Shown piece after piece: positions 7,461-15,278 of a DNA stretch of 37,313 nt (positions are counted from its first letter, which is position 1; each line of letters begins with the position of its first letter). Below the pieces are notes generated by a model. That model searched no databases. It worked only from the letters and a program-made list of their open reading frames with translations, and was not told the DNA's origin. Position numbers and translations under genes: made by a program. This DNA comes from Burkholderiales bacterium (GTDB taxonomy: Bacteria; Pseudomonadota; Gammaproteobacteria; Burkholderiales; Casimicrobiaceae), in the NCBI GenBank assembly GCA_025935675.1, contig JAICUU010000008.1, positions 1 through 37,313 of the forward strand. Direction: 5' to 3'.

Positions 7461-10400
7461 CAGCCGGCTTTCGCGGCGGCGGCCGCATCGTCGCCCGTCG
7501 CCGGCGGTTCGGTGGGCGCAGGCGCCTCGGGCGGCGCAGGCGGCTCGCTGCCCGGCGCGCGCGCCGCGCGCCGCTCCTTAAGGCGATCGAAGATGTAGAA
7601 GAACAGCGGCACGTACAGCATCGCGAGCGTCGTCTCGCCGATCATCCCGCCGATGATGCCGGTGCCGATCGAATGGCGCGCATTGGCGCCCGCGCCGACG
7701 GCGAGCGCGAGCGGCAGCACGCCGACCGCGAACGCGAGCGAGGTCATGATGATCGGCCGCAGCCGCTGCTCGCCGGCCAGTACCGTCGCCTCCTCGATCG
7801 ACTTGCCGGCGTTGCGGAACTCCACTGCGGCCGACACGCGCAGCACCGCGTTCTTGGCGCCGAGCCCGATCAGCACGAGGAGTCCGATCTGGAAATACAC
7901 ATCGTTGGAAAGCCCGCGCATCCACGCGAAGAGCAACGCGCCGAGGATGCCGAACGGCACCGCGGTCATCACCGCGCCGGGCAGCGCCCACGACTCGTAC
8001 TGGGCGGCGAGCACGAGGAACACGATGATGAAGCCGAACAGGAACGCGACCGCCGACGTGCCGCCCGACTGCTTCTCCTCGTACGCGACGCCCGACCACG
8101 CGAACGTGTAGCCGGCGGGCAGCGCCTCCTTGGCGACCGCCTCCATCGCCGTGATGGCGTCGCCCGAGCTGTACGAGGGCGTGTTGCTGCCGATGATCTT
8201 GGCGGCGGGGAAGCCGTTGAAGTGCGGCAGCAGGTCGGGGCCCGACACCCATTCGGTCGACACCAGCGCCGACAGCGGAACCATCTTGTTGTCGCTCGAG
8301 CGCGTGTACAGGCGCGTCAGGTCGTCGGGCGCCAACCGGAAGCGCGCGTCCGACTGCAGCACCACCCACCACACGCGGCTGAACTCGTTGAACTGGCTCG
8401 CCGTCAGCGAGCCGAACTGCGCCTGGATCGCGCTGTAGACGTCCTGGATCGGCACGCCGAGCAGTGTCGCCTTGTCGCGGTTGACGTTGGCGCGCAGTTG
8501 CTGCGTGTTGGCGCGGAACGTCGACGCGAGCCCGGTGAGCTCGGGTCGCTCGCGCGCCTTGGCGAGGAAGTCCTGCAGCACGGCGCCGAGCTGCGCCGGA
8601 TCGCCGGCGCCGGTGTCCTGGATCCAGAACTCGAAGCCGCCGGTGGTGCCGAGCCCCGGCACCGCGGGCGGCGCGATCGGGATGACGAAGCCGCCGGGAA
8701 TCGACTGCATCTCGCGATAGAGCGTCGTCAGCACCGCGCGCGCATTCTGCTCCCTGGCGGTGGCGATCGACGCGTAGCGCTCGTCGAAGTCCTTGAGCGT
8801 CACGAAGAACGCGCCGGCGTTGGTCTGGAACCCGCCGTCGAGCAGGCTGTAGCCGGTGATCATCGCGCGCCGGTCGACGCCCGGGATCTTCGCCAGCGCC
8901 GCGTCGACTCGCTCGGACACCGCCTGCGTGCGATCGATGCTTGCGGCCTCCGGCATCACGATCGCCGCCATCACGTAGCCCTGGTCCTCTTGCGGCACGA
9001 ACGCCGTCGGCAGCACGTGGAACAGCCCCCAGATGGCGCCGAGCAGCACGACGAGCAGCACGAGCGCGATCGCCATCCGCGCGATGACCACGTTCACCGC
9101 GCGGCCGAACGCGTCGGTGACGCGGGTCACCTGGCGGTTGAACCATCCGAAGAAGCCGCGCGTGCGCGGCGGCGCGTGGCGCAGCATCAGCGCGCACATC
9201 GCCGGCGTCAGCGTCAGCCCGATGAATCCCGAGATCGTCACCGACACGACGATGGTGACCGCAAACTGCTTGTAGAGCTGCCCGGTGGTGCCCGGCAGGA
9301 ACGCCGCCGGCACGAACACCGACACCATCACCAGCACCACCGCAACGAGCGACGTGGCGATCTCGCCCATCGAGCGGATCGTCGCGGCCCTGGGGTCGAG
9401 GTGGTGCTGCTGCATGTTGCGCTCGACGTTCTCGACGACGACGATCGCGTCGTCGACCACCATGCCGATCGCCAGCACAAGGCCGAACAGCGTCAGGAGG
9501 TTGATCGAGAAATCGAGCGCCAGCATCCCCGCGAACGTCGTCACCAGCGCCACGACGATCGCCACGGCACAGATGATCGTCGTGCGCACGCTCTGCAGGA
9601 ACAGGAACACGATCAGCACGACCAGCACCATCGCCTCGGCGAGCGTCTTCAGCACCTCGCGGATCGAGATGCGCACGAAGTCGTTGGTGTCGAGCGAGAT
9701 CGTGTAGTCGATGCCCTCGGGGAAGCGCGTCTTCATCTCGGCGAGCGCTGCGCGCACCGCCGCCGAGACCTTGAGGCCGTTGGCGCCCGGTTGCTGGAAC
9801 ACCGCGATGTAGGTCGCCGGCACGTTGTCGAGGCGACTTTCGACGATGTACTGGCGGAGCCCCACCTCGACGCGCGCGACGTCGCCGAGGCGCACGATCG
9901 CGCTGCCGTCCTGGCTTGCGCGCAGGATGATGTTCTCGTACTGGCGCGGGTCGGTGAACGGCCGCTGCGTCACGACCGGGAACGTGAGCTCGACGGGATT
10001 CGACGTCGGCTTGGAGCCGATCTGCCCGGCGCCGAACAGCGCGTTCTGCGACTGCACGGCGCTCGCGATGTCGCTCGTCGTGATGCCGAGGGAGGCCATC
10101 CGATCCGGGTTCATCCAGATCCGCATCGCCTGGTCGGGCACGCCCATGATCTGCGCCTGGCCCGCGCCGGGCACGCGCTTCAGCGCGTCGAGCACGTAGA
10201 CGTTCGCGTAGTTGGCGACGAAGTCGCTCGTGTAGCGGCCGCCCTTCGGGTAGACGGCGATCAGCATCATGATCGACGACGACTTCTTCTGCACCGAGAC
10301 GCCGAGCTGCGTCACCGCCGACGGCAGCTGCGGCATCGCGAGGTTGACACGGTTCTGCACCTGCACCTGCGCGATGTCGGGATCGGTGTTCATCGCGAAG

Positions 10401-10681
10401 TACACGGTCAGCGTGAGCTGGCCGGTCGACGAGCTCGTCGACGACATGTAGAGCATGTTGTCGACGCCATTGATCTGCGCCTCGATCGGCGCGGCCACCG
10501 CGTCGGCCACCGTCCTCGAGTCCGCGCCGGGATACGTCGCCGAGACGGTGACCTGCACCGGCGTGATCGTCGGGTACTGCTGCACCGGCAGGAACAGCAC
10601 TGCCAGTCCGCCGGCCAGCATGAAGATGATCGCGACGACCGCGGCGAAGATCGGCCGCTCGATGAAAAAGCGCGAGAACAT
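7460..10681 (-). CDS. RND multidrug efflux permease (HAE1, AcrB/MexB-like)
   Basis: 1073 aa, normal for HAE1 pumps. The N-terminus MFSRFFIERPIFAAVVAIIF is classical. Proton-relay Asp pair in TM4: VVDDAIVVVENVERNM (~residue 405). Twelve TM segments and two large periplasmic loops are present (GANGLKVSAAVRAAL; PGLGTTGGFEFWIQD). TM10 carries the relay Lys in GAKNA, but the usual ILIVEFA that follows is replaced by VLRVSAAVEF (see findings). The C-terminus continues RPIIMTSLAFAVGVLPLA. The protein exports hydrophobic or amphiphilic compounds from periplasm and inner membrane using the proton gradient. Substrate cannot be told from sequence. No TetR/MarR-type regulator is adjacent. Confidence 0.95.
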   Translation of the reverse strand: MFSRFFIERPIFAAVVAIIFMLAGGLAVLFLPVQQYPTITPVQVTVSATYPGADSRTVADAVAAPIEAQINGVDNMLYMSSTSSSTGQLTLTVYFAMNTDPDIAQVQVQNRVNLAMPQLPSAVTQLGVSVQKKSSSIMMLIAVYPKGGRYTSDFVANYANVYVLDALKRVPGAGQAQIMGVPDQAMRIWMNPDRMASLGITTSDIASAVQSQNALFGAGQIGSKPTSNPVELTFPVVTQRPFTDPRQYENIILRASQDGSAIVRLGDVARVEVGLRQYIVESRLDNVPATYIAVFQQPGANGLKVSAAVRAALAEMKTRFPEGIDYTISLDTNDFVRISIREVLKTLAEAMVLVVLIVFLFLQSVRTTIICAVAIVVALVTTFAGMLALDFSINLLTLFGLVLAIGMVVDDAIVVVENVERNMQQHHLDPRAATIRSMGEIATSLVAVVLVMVSVFVPAAFLPGTTGQLYKQFAVTIVVSVTISGFIGLTLTPAMCALMLRHAPPRTRGFFGWFNRQVTRVTDAFGRAVNVVIARMAIALVLLVVLLGAIWGLFHVLPTAFVPQEDQGYVMAAIVMPEAASIDRTQAVSERVDAALAKIPGVDRRAMITGYSLLDGGFQTNAGAFFVTLKDFDERYASIATAREQNARAVLTTLYREMQSIPGGFVIPIAPPAVPGLGTTGGFEFWIQDTGAGDPAQLGAVLQDFLAKARERPELTGLASTFRANTQQLRANVNRDKATLLGVPIQDVYSAIQAQFGSLTASQFNEFSRVWWVVLQSDARFRLAPDDLTRLYTRSSDNKMVPLSALVSTEWVSGPDLLPHFNGFPAAKIIGSNTPSYSSGDAITAMEAVAKEALPAGYTFAWSGVAYEEKQSGGTSAVAFLFGFIIVFLVLAAQYESWALPGAVMTAVPFGILGALLFAWMRGLSNDVYFQIGLLVLIGLGAKNAVLRVSAAVEFRNAGKSIEEATVLAGEQRLRPIIMTSLAFAVGVLPLALAVGAGANARHSIGTGIIGGMIGETTLAMLYVPLFFYIFDRLKERRAARAPGSEPPAPPEAPAPTEPPATGDDAAAAAKAG

Positions 10682-10702
10682 GCGAGCCCCGGGCGCGGCG
10701 GG

Positions 10703-11881
10703 CTACTTCGCCGCGGCGCGGCGCGGCTCCGGTCGCGGCGGCGCGACGTACGGCGTCGCGTTGACCTCGGCGCCGGGCGTGAGGCGCAGCGTGCCGTCGA
10801 CGATCACCGTGTCGCCGCTCTCGAGGCCCTGGTCGACGAACCAGTCGTCGCCGTTCCAGTCGCCGACGTCGACCGGCCGCATCGCGGCCTTGCCGTCCTT
10901 GCCGAGCAGCCACACGAAGTGGCCCTTGGCACTCTGCTGGACGGCGCGCTGCGGCACCAGGATCGCGTTCGGCCGCAGCGCGCCCTTCAGGTGCACGCGC
11001 ACGTACTGGTTGGGCCGCAGCACGCCTTGCGGATTCGGCACCGACACGCGGATCAGGAACGTGCCGGTCTGCGAGTTGTACGAAGGGTCGGCGAACGTGA
11101 TGCGGCCCGTGTACGGGAAGATCGAGCCGTCGACGAGCTCGATCTCGGCGTCGAACGCGTTGGTCGGCGGCATCTTGAGGCGTCCCGAAGACGCGTCGTG
11201 GCGGATGCGCTCCATCACGTTCTCGGACAGGCTGAAGTTCACCCACATCGGCGTCAGCACCGACACCGTGGTGAGCTGCGCGTTCTGCGGGCTCACGTAC
11301 GTGCCTTCGGCGACCGCGGCGAAGCTCGACACGCCGTCGACCGGCGACGTGATCGTCGTGTACGAGAGGTTGAGCTCGGCTTCCTCGAGTTGCGCCTTCG
11401 CCTGCGCGACGGCAGCCGCGGATTGCTCGGCCTGCCCGGTCGCGTCATCGAGGTCCTTCTGCGACAGCGCGTTCTGCTCGGCGAGCGGCTTGGTGCGCGC
11501 GAGGTTCGCCTGCGCGACCTGCAGCGCCGCCTGGTTGCGCTGCAGCGCGGCCTTGGCGGCGTCGACCTGCGCCTGGAATGGCTTCGGGTCCATCCGGAAC
11601 AGCACCTGGCCGGCCTTGACCACCGCGCCCTCGGTGTAGACGCGCTTGTCGAGGAAGCCCGACACGCGCGCCTGGATGTTGACCGCCTGCGAGCTTTGCG
11701 TCTGCGCGACGAACTCCGCATTGACCGGCACGTCGTGCGCGGCGACGGTGACCGTCGTCACCGCCTGCGGCGGCGCGGGCGGAAGGGCAGGCGGCTTACG
11801 GTTGCACGCGGTGAGCGCTGCGGCCAGCGACAGCACGGCCCACACGCGAAGATGCCCGGCGTTGGTCAATCGCAATGACAT
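10703..11881 (-). CDS. RND efflux periplasmic adaptor (membrane fusion protein) lipoprotein
   Basis: 392 aa. Signal peptide with lipobox AALTAC (Cys ~25), a Pro-rich linker, lipoyl halves around VNIQARVSGFLDKRVYTEGAVVKAGQ and SPVDGVSSFAAVAEGTYV, an alpha-helical hairpin between them (AALQRNQAALQVAQANLAR), then beta-barrel and membrane-proximal domains. This is standard AcrA/MexA architecture. A strong SD (GGGGAGG) precedes ATG 11881. First gene of the RND operon; the pump gene starts 21 nt after its stop. Confidence 0.94.
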   Translation of the reverse strand: MSLRLTNAGHLRVWAVLSLAAALTACNRKPPALPPAPPQAVTTVTVAAHDVPVNAEFVAQTQSSQAVNIQARVSGFLDKRVYTEGAVVKAGQVLFRMDPKPFQAQVDAAKAALQRNQAALQVAQANLARTKPLAEQNALSQKDLDDATGQAEQSAAAVAQAKAQLEEAELNLSYTTITSPVDGVSSFAAVAEGTYVSPQNAQLTTVSVLTPMWVNFSLSENVMERIRHDASSGRLKMPPTNAFDAEIELVDGSIFPYTGRITFADPSYNSQTGTFLIRVSVPNPQGVLRPNQYVRVHLKGALRPNAILVPQRAVQQSAKGHFVWLLGKDGKAAMRPVDVGDWNGDDWFVDQGLESGDTVIVDGTLRLTPGAEVNATPYVAPPRPEPRRAAAK

Positions 11882-11897
11882 CGTCCTCCCCGTCGCG

Positions 11898-11919
11898 CCG
11901 GCGTGTCGACCGACGCCGG
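11898..11919. promoter_or_regulatory. Inverted repeat at the RND operon start (candidate operator)
   Basis: CCGGCGT-N8-ACGCCGG has perfect 7-bp arms. It lies between the candidate -10 (TACAAT on the minus strand, 11920-11925) and the SD of the adaptor gene, covering the likely transcription start. This is where a TetR/MarR-type repressor would be expected, but no regulator gene is linked. Confidence 0.35.
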
Positions 11920-11925
11920 ATTGTA
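11920..11925 (-). promoter_or_regulatory. Candidate -10 box for the RND operon
   Basis: TACAAT on the minus strand (5/6 to consensus), about 40 nt upstream of the adaptor ATG. There is no good -35 at 16-18 bp, suggesting a weak or activator-dependent promoter. The 98-nt gap to rimO would leave room for an independent promoter. Confidence 0.3.
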
Positions 11926-11979
11926 ACGTCGTTCAATTGCGCGGCGCGACGCCGAAGGGCCGCGGGCGTGACGATCGCG

Positions 11980-13386
11980 TCAGCAGGCGGGAACGAGCCG
12001 GCCGCCGAGGTCGTGCGCCCCCGCGCGCTCGATGGTCACGTGCGCGAACGTGCCGGGCGCAAGGTCGCCACCGTCGTCGACGACGACCGTACCGTCGATC
12101 TCCGGCGCGTCGGCGGCGCTGCGTGCCACCGCGACCGTGCTCACCGCGCGGCCCTTCCGGTTCCTCGCGCGCGCCTCGATCGCGTCGACAAGCACGGTTT
12201 GCGTCGAGCCGACCTTCGCCGCGAGTCGCGCGGCGCTGATCGCCGCCTGCTTCGCCATGAAGCGCGCGCGGCGCTCCTCCTTGACGGCATCGGGCACCGG
12301 GTCGGGCAACGCGTTGGCGGCGGCGCCCTCGACCGGTGAATACGCGAAGCAGCCGACGCGGTCGAGCGACGCCTCGTCGAGGAACGCGAGCAGCTCCTCG
12401 AACTCGGCGTCGGTCTCGCCGGGAAAGCCGACGATGAACGTGCTGCGGATCGTCATGGCCGGCCGCTCGCGGCGCCAGGCGCGCACGCGGTCGAGCACCT
12501 TTTCCGGCGCCGCCGGGCGCTTCATCAGCTTGAGGATGCGCGGGCTCGCATGCTGGAACGGCACGTCGAGGTAGGGCAGCACGCCGCCGCCGGCGCCGTC
12601 GGCGCGCATCAGCGGCACGACGTCGTCGACGTGCGGGTACGGGTAGACGTAGTGGAGCCGCACCCAGGCGCCGTGCGCGCGGGCGAGGGCGTCGAGCGCG
12701 GCGACGAGCTCGTGCATCCGCGTCTTGAGCGGCCGGCCCTGGAAGAAGCCCGTCCGGTAGCGAACGTCGACGCCGTACGCGCTCGTGTCCTGCGAGATGA
12801 CGAGGAGTTCCTTGACGCCCGCCTTCAGCAGGCGCTCGGCCTCGCCCAGCACGTCGCCGATCGGGCGGCTGGCGAGGTCGCCGCGCATCGACGGGATGAT
12901 GCAGAACGTGCAGCGGTGATTGCAGCCCTCGGCGATCTTCAGATAGGCGTAGTGGCGCGGCGTCAGCTTGATCCCTTGCGGCGGCACGAGGTCGACGAAC
13001 GGGTCGTGCGGCTTCGGCAGGTGCGCATGGACGTTGTCGAGCACCTCGCCGGCGGCGTGCGGCCCGGTCACTGCCAACACCTTCGGATGCGCGGCGCGCA
13101 CGAAATCGCCGCCGCCCTTGGCGCCGAGGCAGCCGGTGACGATCACCTTGCCGTTCTCGGCGAGCGCCTCGCCGATCGCGTCGAGCGATTCGGCGACCGC
13201 CGCGTCGATGAAGCCGCAGGTGTTGACGACGACGAGGTCGGCGCCCTCGTACGATGGCGCGATCGCATAGCCCTCGGCGCGCAGCCGCGTCAGGATCTCC
13301 TCGGAGTCGACGAGCGCCTTCGGGCAGCCGAGCGACACGAAGCCGACGCGGGGCGCCGCGGCAGCGGCCTTGCGTGCGGCGCTCAT
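11980..13386 (-). CDS. rimO: Ribosomal protein S12 methylthiotransferase RimO
   Basis: 468 aa radical-SAM methylthiotransferase that beta-methylthiolates an Asp of ribosomal protein S12. The N-terminal MTTase domain holds three cluster cysteines ([16 protein letters not shown]21, NTCGF C57, GCLGAK C86). The radical-SAM CxxxCxxC is GCNHRCTFC (C155, C159, C162), followed by [15 protein letters not shown]-terminal TRAM domain is present ([11 protein letters not shown] to FAHVTIERA). SLGCPK and the S/RG segment fit RimO rather than MiaB. It has its own 111-nt upstream gap from phaR. Confidence 0.95.
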   Translation of the reverse strand: MSAARKAAAAAPRVGFVSLGCPKALVDSEEILTRLRAEGYAIAPSYEGADLVVVNTCGFIDAAVAESLDAIGEALAENGKVIVTGCLGAKGGGDFVRAAHPKVLAVTGPHAAGEVLDNVHAHLPKPHDPFVDLVPPQGIKLTPRHYAYLKIAEGCNHRCTFCIIPSMRGDLASRPIGDVLGEAERLLKAGVKELLVISQDTSAYGVDVRYRTGFFQGRPLKTRMHELVAALDALARAHGAWVRLHYVYPYPHVDDVVPLMRADGAGGGVLPYLDVPFQHASPRILKLMKRPAAPEKVLDRVRAWRRERPAMTIRSTFIVGFPGETDAEFEELLAFLDEASLDRVGCFAYSPVEGAAANALPDPVPDAVKEERRARFMAKQAAISAARLAAKVGSTQTVLVDAIEARARNRKGRAVSTVAVARSAADAPEIDGTVVVDDGGDLAPGTFAHVTIERAGAHDLGGRLVPAC

Positions 13387-13448
13387 CGGGATACCCTGCG
13401 CGCGGCGCGCTTCGGGGCGAGGGACGGGCTCATCGGGCGGATTGCGAT

Positions 13449-13481
13449 GCAGCTACTGCGGCGCACAAGCGCCGTTGCTGC
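13449..13481 (-). terminator. Hairpin downstream of phaR (weak terminator candidate)
   Basis: Nested stems GCAGC...GCTGC and CGGCGC-loop(4)-GCGCCG lie about 20-50 nt past the phaR stop in the minus direction. No T-tract follows, so at most it is a Rho-assisted or 3'-end-stabilising structure. Confidence 0.3.
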
Positions 13482-13497
13482 GATGCGTCGTGCGCGT

Positions 13498-14073
13498 TCA
13501 GCGCTTGTCGTCGTCGTCGGGTGCGTTTTGAGGCGGTGCCGCGAAGTTCGGGAACGGGAATGACGTGAACATGCCGCGCGTCTGGTCCTGCATCCGCTGC
13601 TGCATGTCCATGAAGAGCCGCGCGCTCTGCTCGAGGTAGTTGCCGAGCATCCCCTGCATCGCCGGCGCCTGCATCTGCATGAACTGCTTCCACAGGTCGG
13701 GCGTCAGCATCATCTTGTCGCCGTATACCTGCCGCGCCTGGTCCTGCAGCTTCTTCTGGATCGCGAGGAACGCCTTGACGTTCTGCTCCATGTACTGGCC
13801 CATGATCGTCTGCTGCGCGCTGCCGTAGAAGCGGATCATCTGCGCGAGCATTTCCGAGCTCCACATCGGCACGCCGCCCGATTCCTCGTCGAGGATGATC
13901 TGCAGCAGGATGCTGCGCGTCAGGTCGTCGCCGCTCTTGGCGTCGACCACCTGGAACTCGACGTTGTCGAGGACCATCTGCTTCACGTCGACGAGCGTGA
14001 TGTAGCCGCTGTTGGCCGTGTCGTAGAGGCGCCGGTTGGGGTACTTCTTGATGATGCGGGGGGAAGCGCTCAT
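13498..14073 (-). CDS. phaR: Polyhydroxyalkanoate synthesis repressor PhaR
   Basis: 191 aa. Residues ~6-66 are the PHB/PHA accumulation regulator DNA-binding domain (RIIKKYPNRRLYDTANSGYITLVDVKQM is its diagnostic start). The remainder is two PHB_acc regions rich in Met/Gln (MIRFYGSAQQTIMGQYMEQN; MQAPAMQGMLGNYLEQSARLFMDMQQRM), thought to bind PHB granules. The family represses phasin genes until PHB appears and titrates it off DNA. It lies divergent from phaP across a 315-nt region that contains TGC-type palindromes, consistent with direct control of phaP and perhaps itself. Confidence 0.96.
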   Translation of the reverse strand: MSASPRIIKKYPNRRLYDTANSGYITLVDVKQMVLDNVEFQVVDAKSGDDLTRSILLQIILDEESGGVPMWSSEMLAQMIRFYGSAQQTIMGQYMEQNVKAFLAIQKKLQDQARQVYGDKMMLTPDLWKQFMQMQAPAMQGMLGNYLEQSARLFMDMQQRMQDQTRGMFTSFPFPNFAAPPQNAPDDDDKR

Positions 14074-14099
14074 GGGGATGTCCGGGGGCCGAGGGCGCG

Positions 14100-14105
14100 A
14101 TTATA
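14100..14105 (-). promoter_or_regulatory. Candidate -10 box for phaR
   Basis: A perfect TATAAT on the minus strand, 27 nt upstream of the phaR ATG, giving a leader of about 20 nt. No clear -35 at 17 bp. The surrounding AT-rich island (TTATAAC...TGATTTATC) stands out in this GC-rich sequence. Confidence 0.45.
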
Positions 14106-14161
14106 ACCCCCTGATTTATCGGCCGTTTGGACGCCCTTCCCGGCCTCGCAGGGGCCGGATG

Positions 14162-14172
14162 CTGCAGTGCAG
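14162..14172. promoter_or_regulatory. CTGC-AGT-GCAG palindrome, candidate PhaR operator
   Basis: CTGCAGTGCAG is a perfect palindrome apart from its central base, 10 nt upstream of the phaP -35. As I recall, PhaR proteins recognise TGC-containing palindromes of the type CTGC-N3/4-GCAG; this one fits exactly. The 8-mer TGCAGTGC within it recurs upstream of phaC (minus strand, around 17880). Confidence 0.55.
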
Positions 14173-14182
14173 TAAAAAACCC

Positions 14183-14211
14183 TTGACTTGGGGATTTGCC
14201 GTCCCTATACT
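14183..14211 (+). promoter_or_regulatory. Strong sigma-70 promoter of phaP
   Basis: TTGACT - 17 bp - TATACT, the best consensus promoter in the window (5/6 and 5/6, ideal spacing). Predicted start is ~14218. A second TGC element (TTTGTGCGGTGCAGC) sits at the predicted +1, so together with the upstream palindrome the promoter is bracketed by candidate repressor sites. It implies a ~170-nt leader before phaP. Confidence 0.8.
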
Positions 14212-14214
14212 GCG

Positions 14215-14230
14215 TTTGTGCGGTGCAGCA
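14215..14230. promoter_or_regulatory. TTTGTGC-N2-TGC element at the phaP transcription start
   Basis: TTTGTGCGGTGCAGC starts 3 nt after the -10 hexamer and contains TGC-GGT-GCA. The same TTTGTGC-N2-TGC pattern occurs at the same offset from the -10 of the candidate sRNA at 15165. Inferred repressor (PhaR) site. Confidence 0.45.
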
Positions 14231-14388
14231 TCCGGTGTAAAGCCAGGGCGCCGCGGACGGCCTCGTCGGGACGTAAAGACCGCGCCGTCACAGGATACGC
14301 GAGCGCCGCCGGTGCCTCGTCCCCAGCGGGGATATCCGGCAACGTTCACGGTAACGGTTCCATGACTGAGACCACGAAAGGAAGCACC
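14218..14388 (+). other. Structured 5' leader of phaP
   Basis: Together with the promoter region this accounts for the 315-nt gap 14074-14388. The predicted leader is ~170 nt and can fold into two hairpins: GACGGC (14256) with GCCGTC (14284), and a nested one, GCCGG (14308)...CCCC-agc-GGGG...CCGGC (to 14340). No recognised riboswitch. An in-frame ATG at 14362 lacks a good SD. Confidence 0.4.
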
Positions 14389-14922
14389 ATGTACGCAACC
14401 GAACAATTCGCCGAGCTCAACAAGGTCGGCGTCGCCAACGCCACCCGCTTTGCCGCGCTCTCGATCGAGAACGCCGAGAAGCTCTTCCGGCTCAACGTCA
14501 CCGCCGCCAAGGCCGCGTTCGCGCACGGCGTCGAGAACGCGCAGGCCGTCGCGGGCGTCCGCGACGTCCAGGAGCTCTTCGCGCTTCGCGCCAAGGTCGC
14601 CGAAGAGAACGTCCAGGCCGCCGTCGGCTACGGCCGCACGCTCTATGCGCTCGCCTCGGAAGCCCAAGGCGAGTACACGGCAATCGCCGAAGACGCGTGG
14701 AACACGTACTCGAAGGGCGTCTCCGCGATCGTCGACAAGGCCGCCAAGAGCGCGCCGGCGGGCTCGGATGCCGCCGTCAACGCGTTCCGGTCGACCTTTG
14801 CCGCCTCGACCGCCGCGTTCGACCAGTTCCAGCGCGCAACCAAGCAGGTCGTGAGCCTGGCCGATGCGAGCGTCCGCGCCGCCGCGGCGTCGACCGCGAA
14901 GCCGGCCAAGGGCCGCAAGTAA
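14389..14922 (+). CDS. phaP: Phasin family protein (PHB granule surface protein)
   Basis: 177 aa. I chose ATG 14389 (MYATEQFAELNKVGV) because AAAGGAAG lies just upstream; the in-frame ATG at 14362 (MTETTKGST) would add 9 residues with no SD. Typical Phasin_2 sequence: helical, Ala/Val-rich, no Cys, with FAALSIENAEKLFRLN and VQAAVGYGRTLYALASEAQGEY, and a basic Ala/Lys tail (AAASTAKPAKGRK). Phasins coat PHB granules and control their number and size. Strong promoter, leader and terminator flank it, so it is monocistronic. Confidence 0.95.
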   Translation: MYATEQFAELNKVGVANATRFAALSIENAEKLFRLNVTAAKAAFAHGVENAQAVAGVRDVQELFALRAKVAEENVQAAVGYGRTLYALASEAQGEYTAIAEDAWNTYSKGVSAIVDKAAKSAPAGSDAAVNAFRSTFAASTAAFDQFQRATKQVVSLADASVRAAAASTAKPAKGRK

Positions 14923-15036
14923 TACCGCACCCACCAGGGAACTCGCGGTTCCGGCCGCGGGTCCACCTGATGTGGGTTGGATGACGAAAGCGTGAAGCGC
15001 GACCGGTCATAGCGATTGCGCGAAGTCGATCGACAG
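14923..15036 (+). other. phaP 3' untranslated region
   Basis: First part of the 356-nt gap between phaP and phaB. It has two small inverted repeats (GGAAC-N5-GTTCC at 14938; CCAC-N5-GTGG at 14963) and leads into the perfect terminator at 15037. No ORF of note. Confidence 0.4.
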
Positions 15037-15068
15037 GCCCCGCCTCCCAATGGAGGCGGGGCTTTTTT
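15037..15068 (+). terminator. Intrinsic terminator of phaP
   Basis: A perfect 11-bp stem GCCCCGCCTCC / GGAGGCGGGGC with a 4-nt loop (CAAT), followed directly by TTTTTT on the plus strand. Textbook Rho-independent terminator, 115 nt after the phaP stop. Confidence 0.93.
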
Positions 15069-15092
15069 CATCCGGGAGAGCCACGCCGACCG

Positions 15093-15111
15093 TGCACGAT
15101 TGTGCATGGCA
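15093..15111. promoter_or_regulatory. TGCAC-GATT-GTGCA inverted repeat upstream of the sRNA
   Basis: Perfect 5-bp arms, about 40 nt upstream of the candidate sRNA -35. It overlaps TTGTGCATGGCAATA, which matches a site upstream of the FabG-like gene (TTGTGCATCGCAATA, minus strand, 25219-25233) at 14 of 15 positions. Candidate site for the same TGC-recognising regulator, inferred to be PhaR. Confidence 0.4.
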
Positions 15112-15133
15112 ATAAATTTTTACGCCTTTATAT

Positions 15134-15161
15134 TTAACTCTCTCGGCAGCGGTGGTAAAGT
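15134..15161 (+). promoter_or_regulatory. Candidate extended -10 promoter of the sRNA
   Basis: TTAACT - 16 bp - TAAAGT, with TGG directly before the -10 (extended -10). It sits in an AT-rich island (AATAAATTTTTACG, TTTATATTTAAC) that is striking in this GC-rich genome. Predicted +1 is ~15168, just before the first stem of the RNA. Confidence 0.5.
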
Positions 15162-15167
15162 GGATTT

Positions 15168-15278
15168 GTGCACTGCCGCATGTCCCTCCCGGGACCTCCG
15201 CGGCAGGTGCCCTGTATTCCTCTCCTCCTCCTGACGGAATGCAGACTTCGAGCCCCGCCGTCACCGGCGGGGCTTTTT

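Noticed and set aside
7316-11878. Plus-strand ORF of 1520 aa and similar long Arg/His/Asp-rich ORFs (for example 1925-3535, 3459-5360, 31112-33649, 33267-35435)
   Set aside because: They are antisense or off-frame shadows of real genes (RND pump, Mla-like operon, SBPs) kept open by the very high GC content. Composition is low-complexity with no domains.
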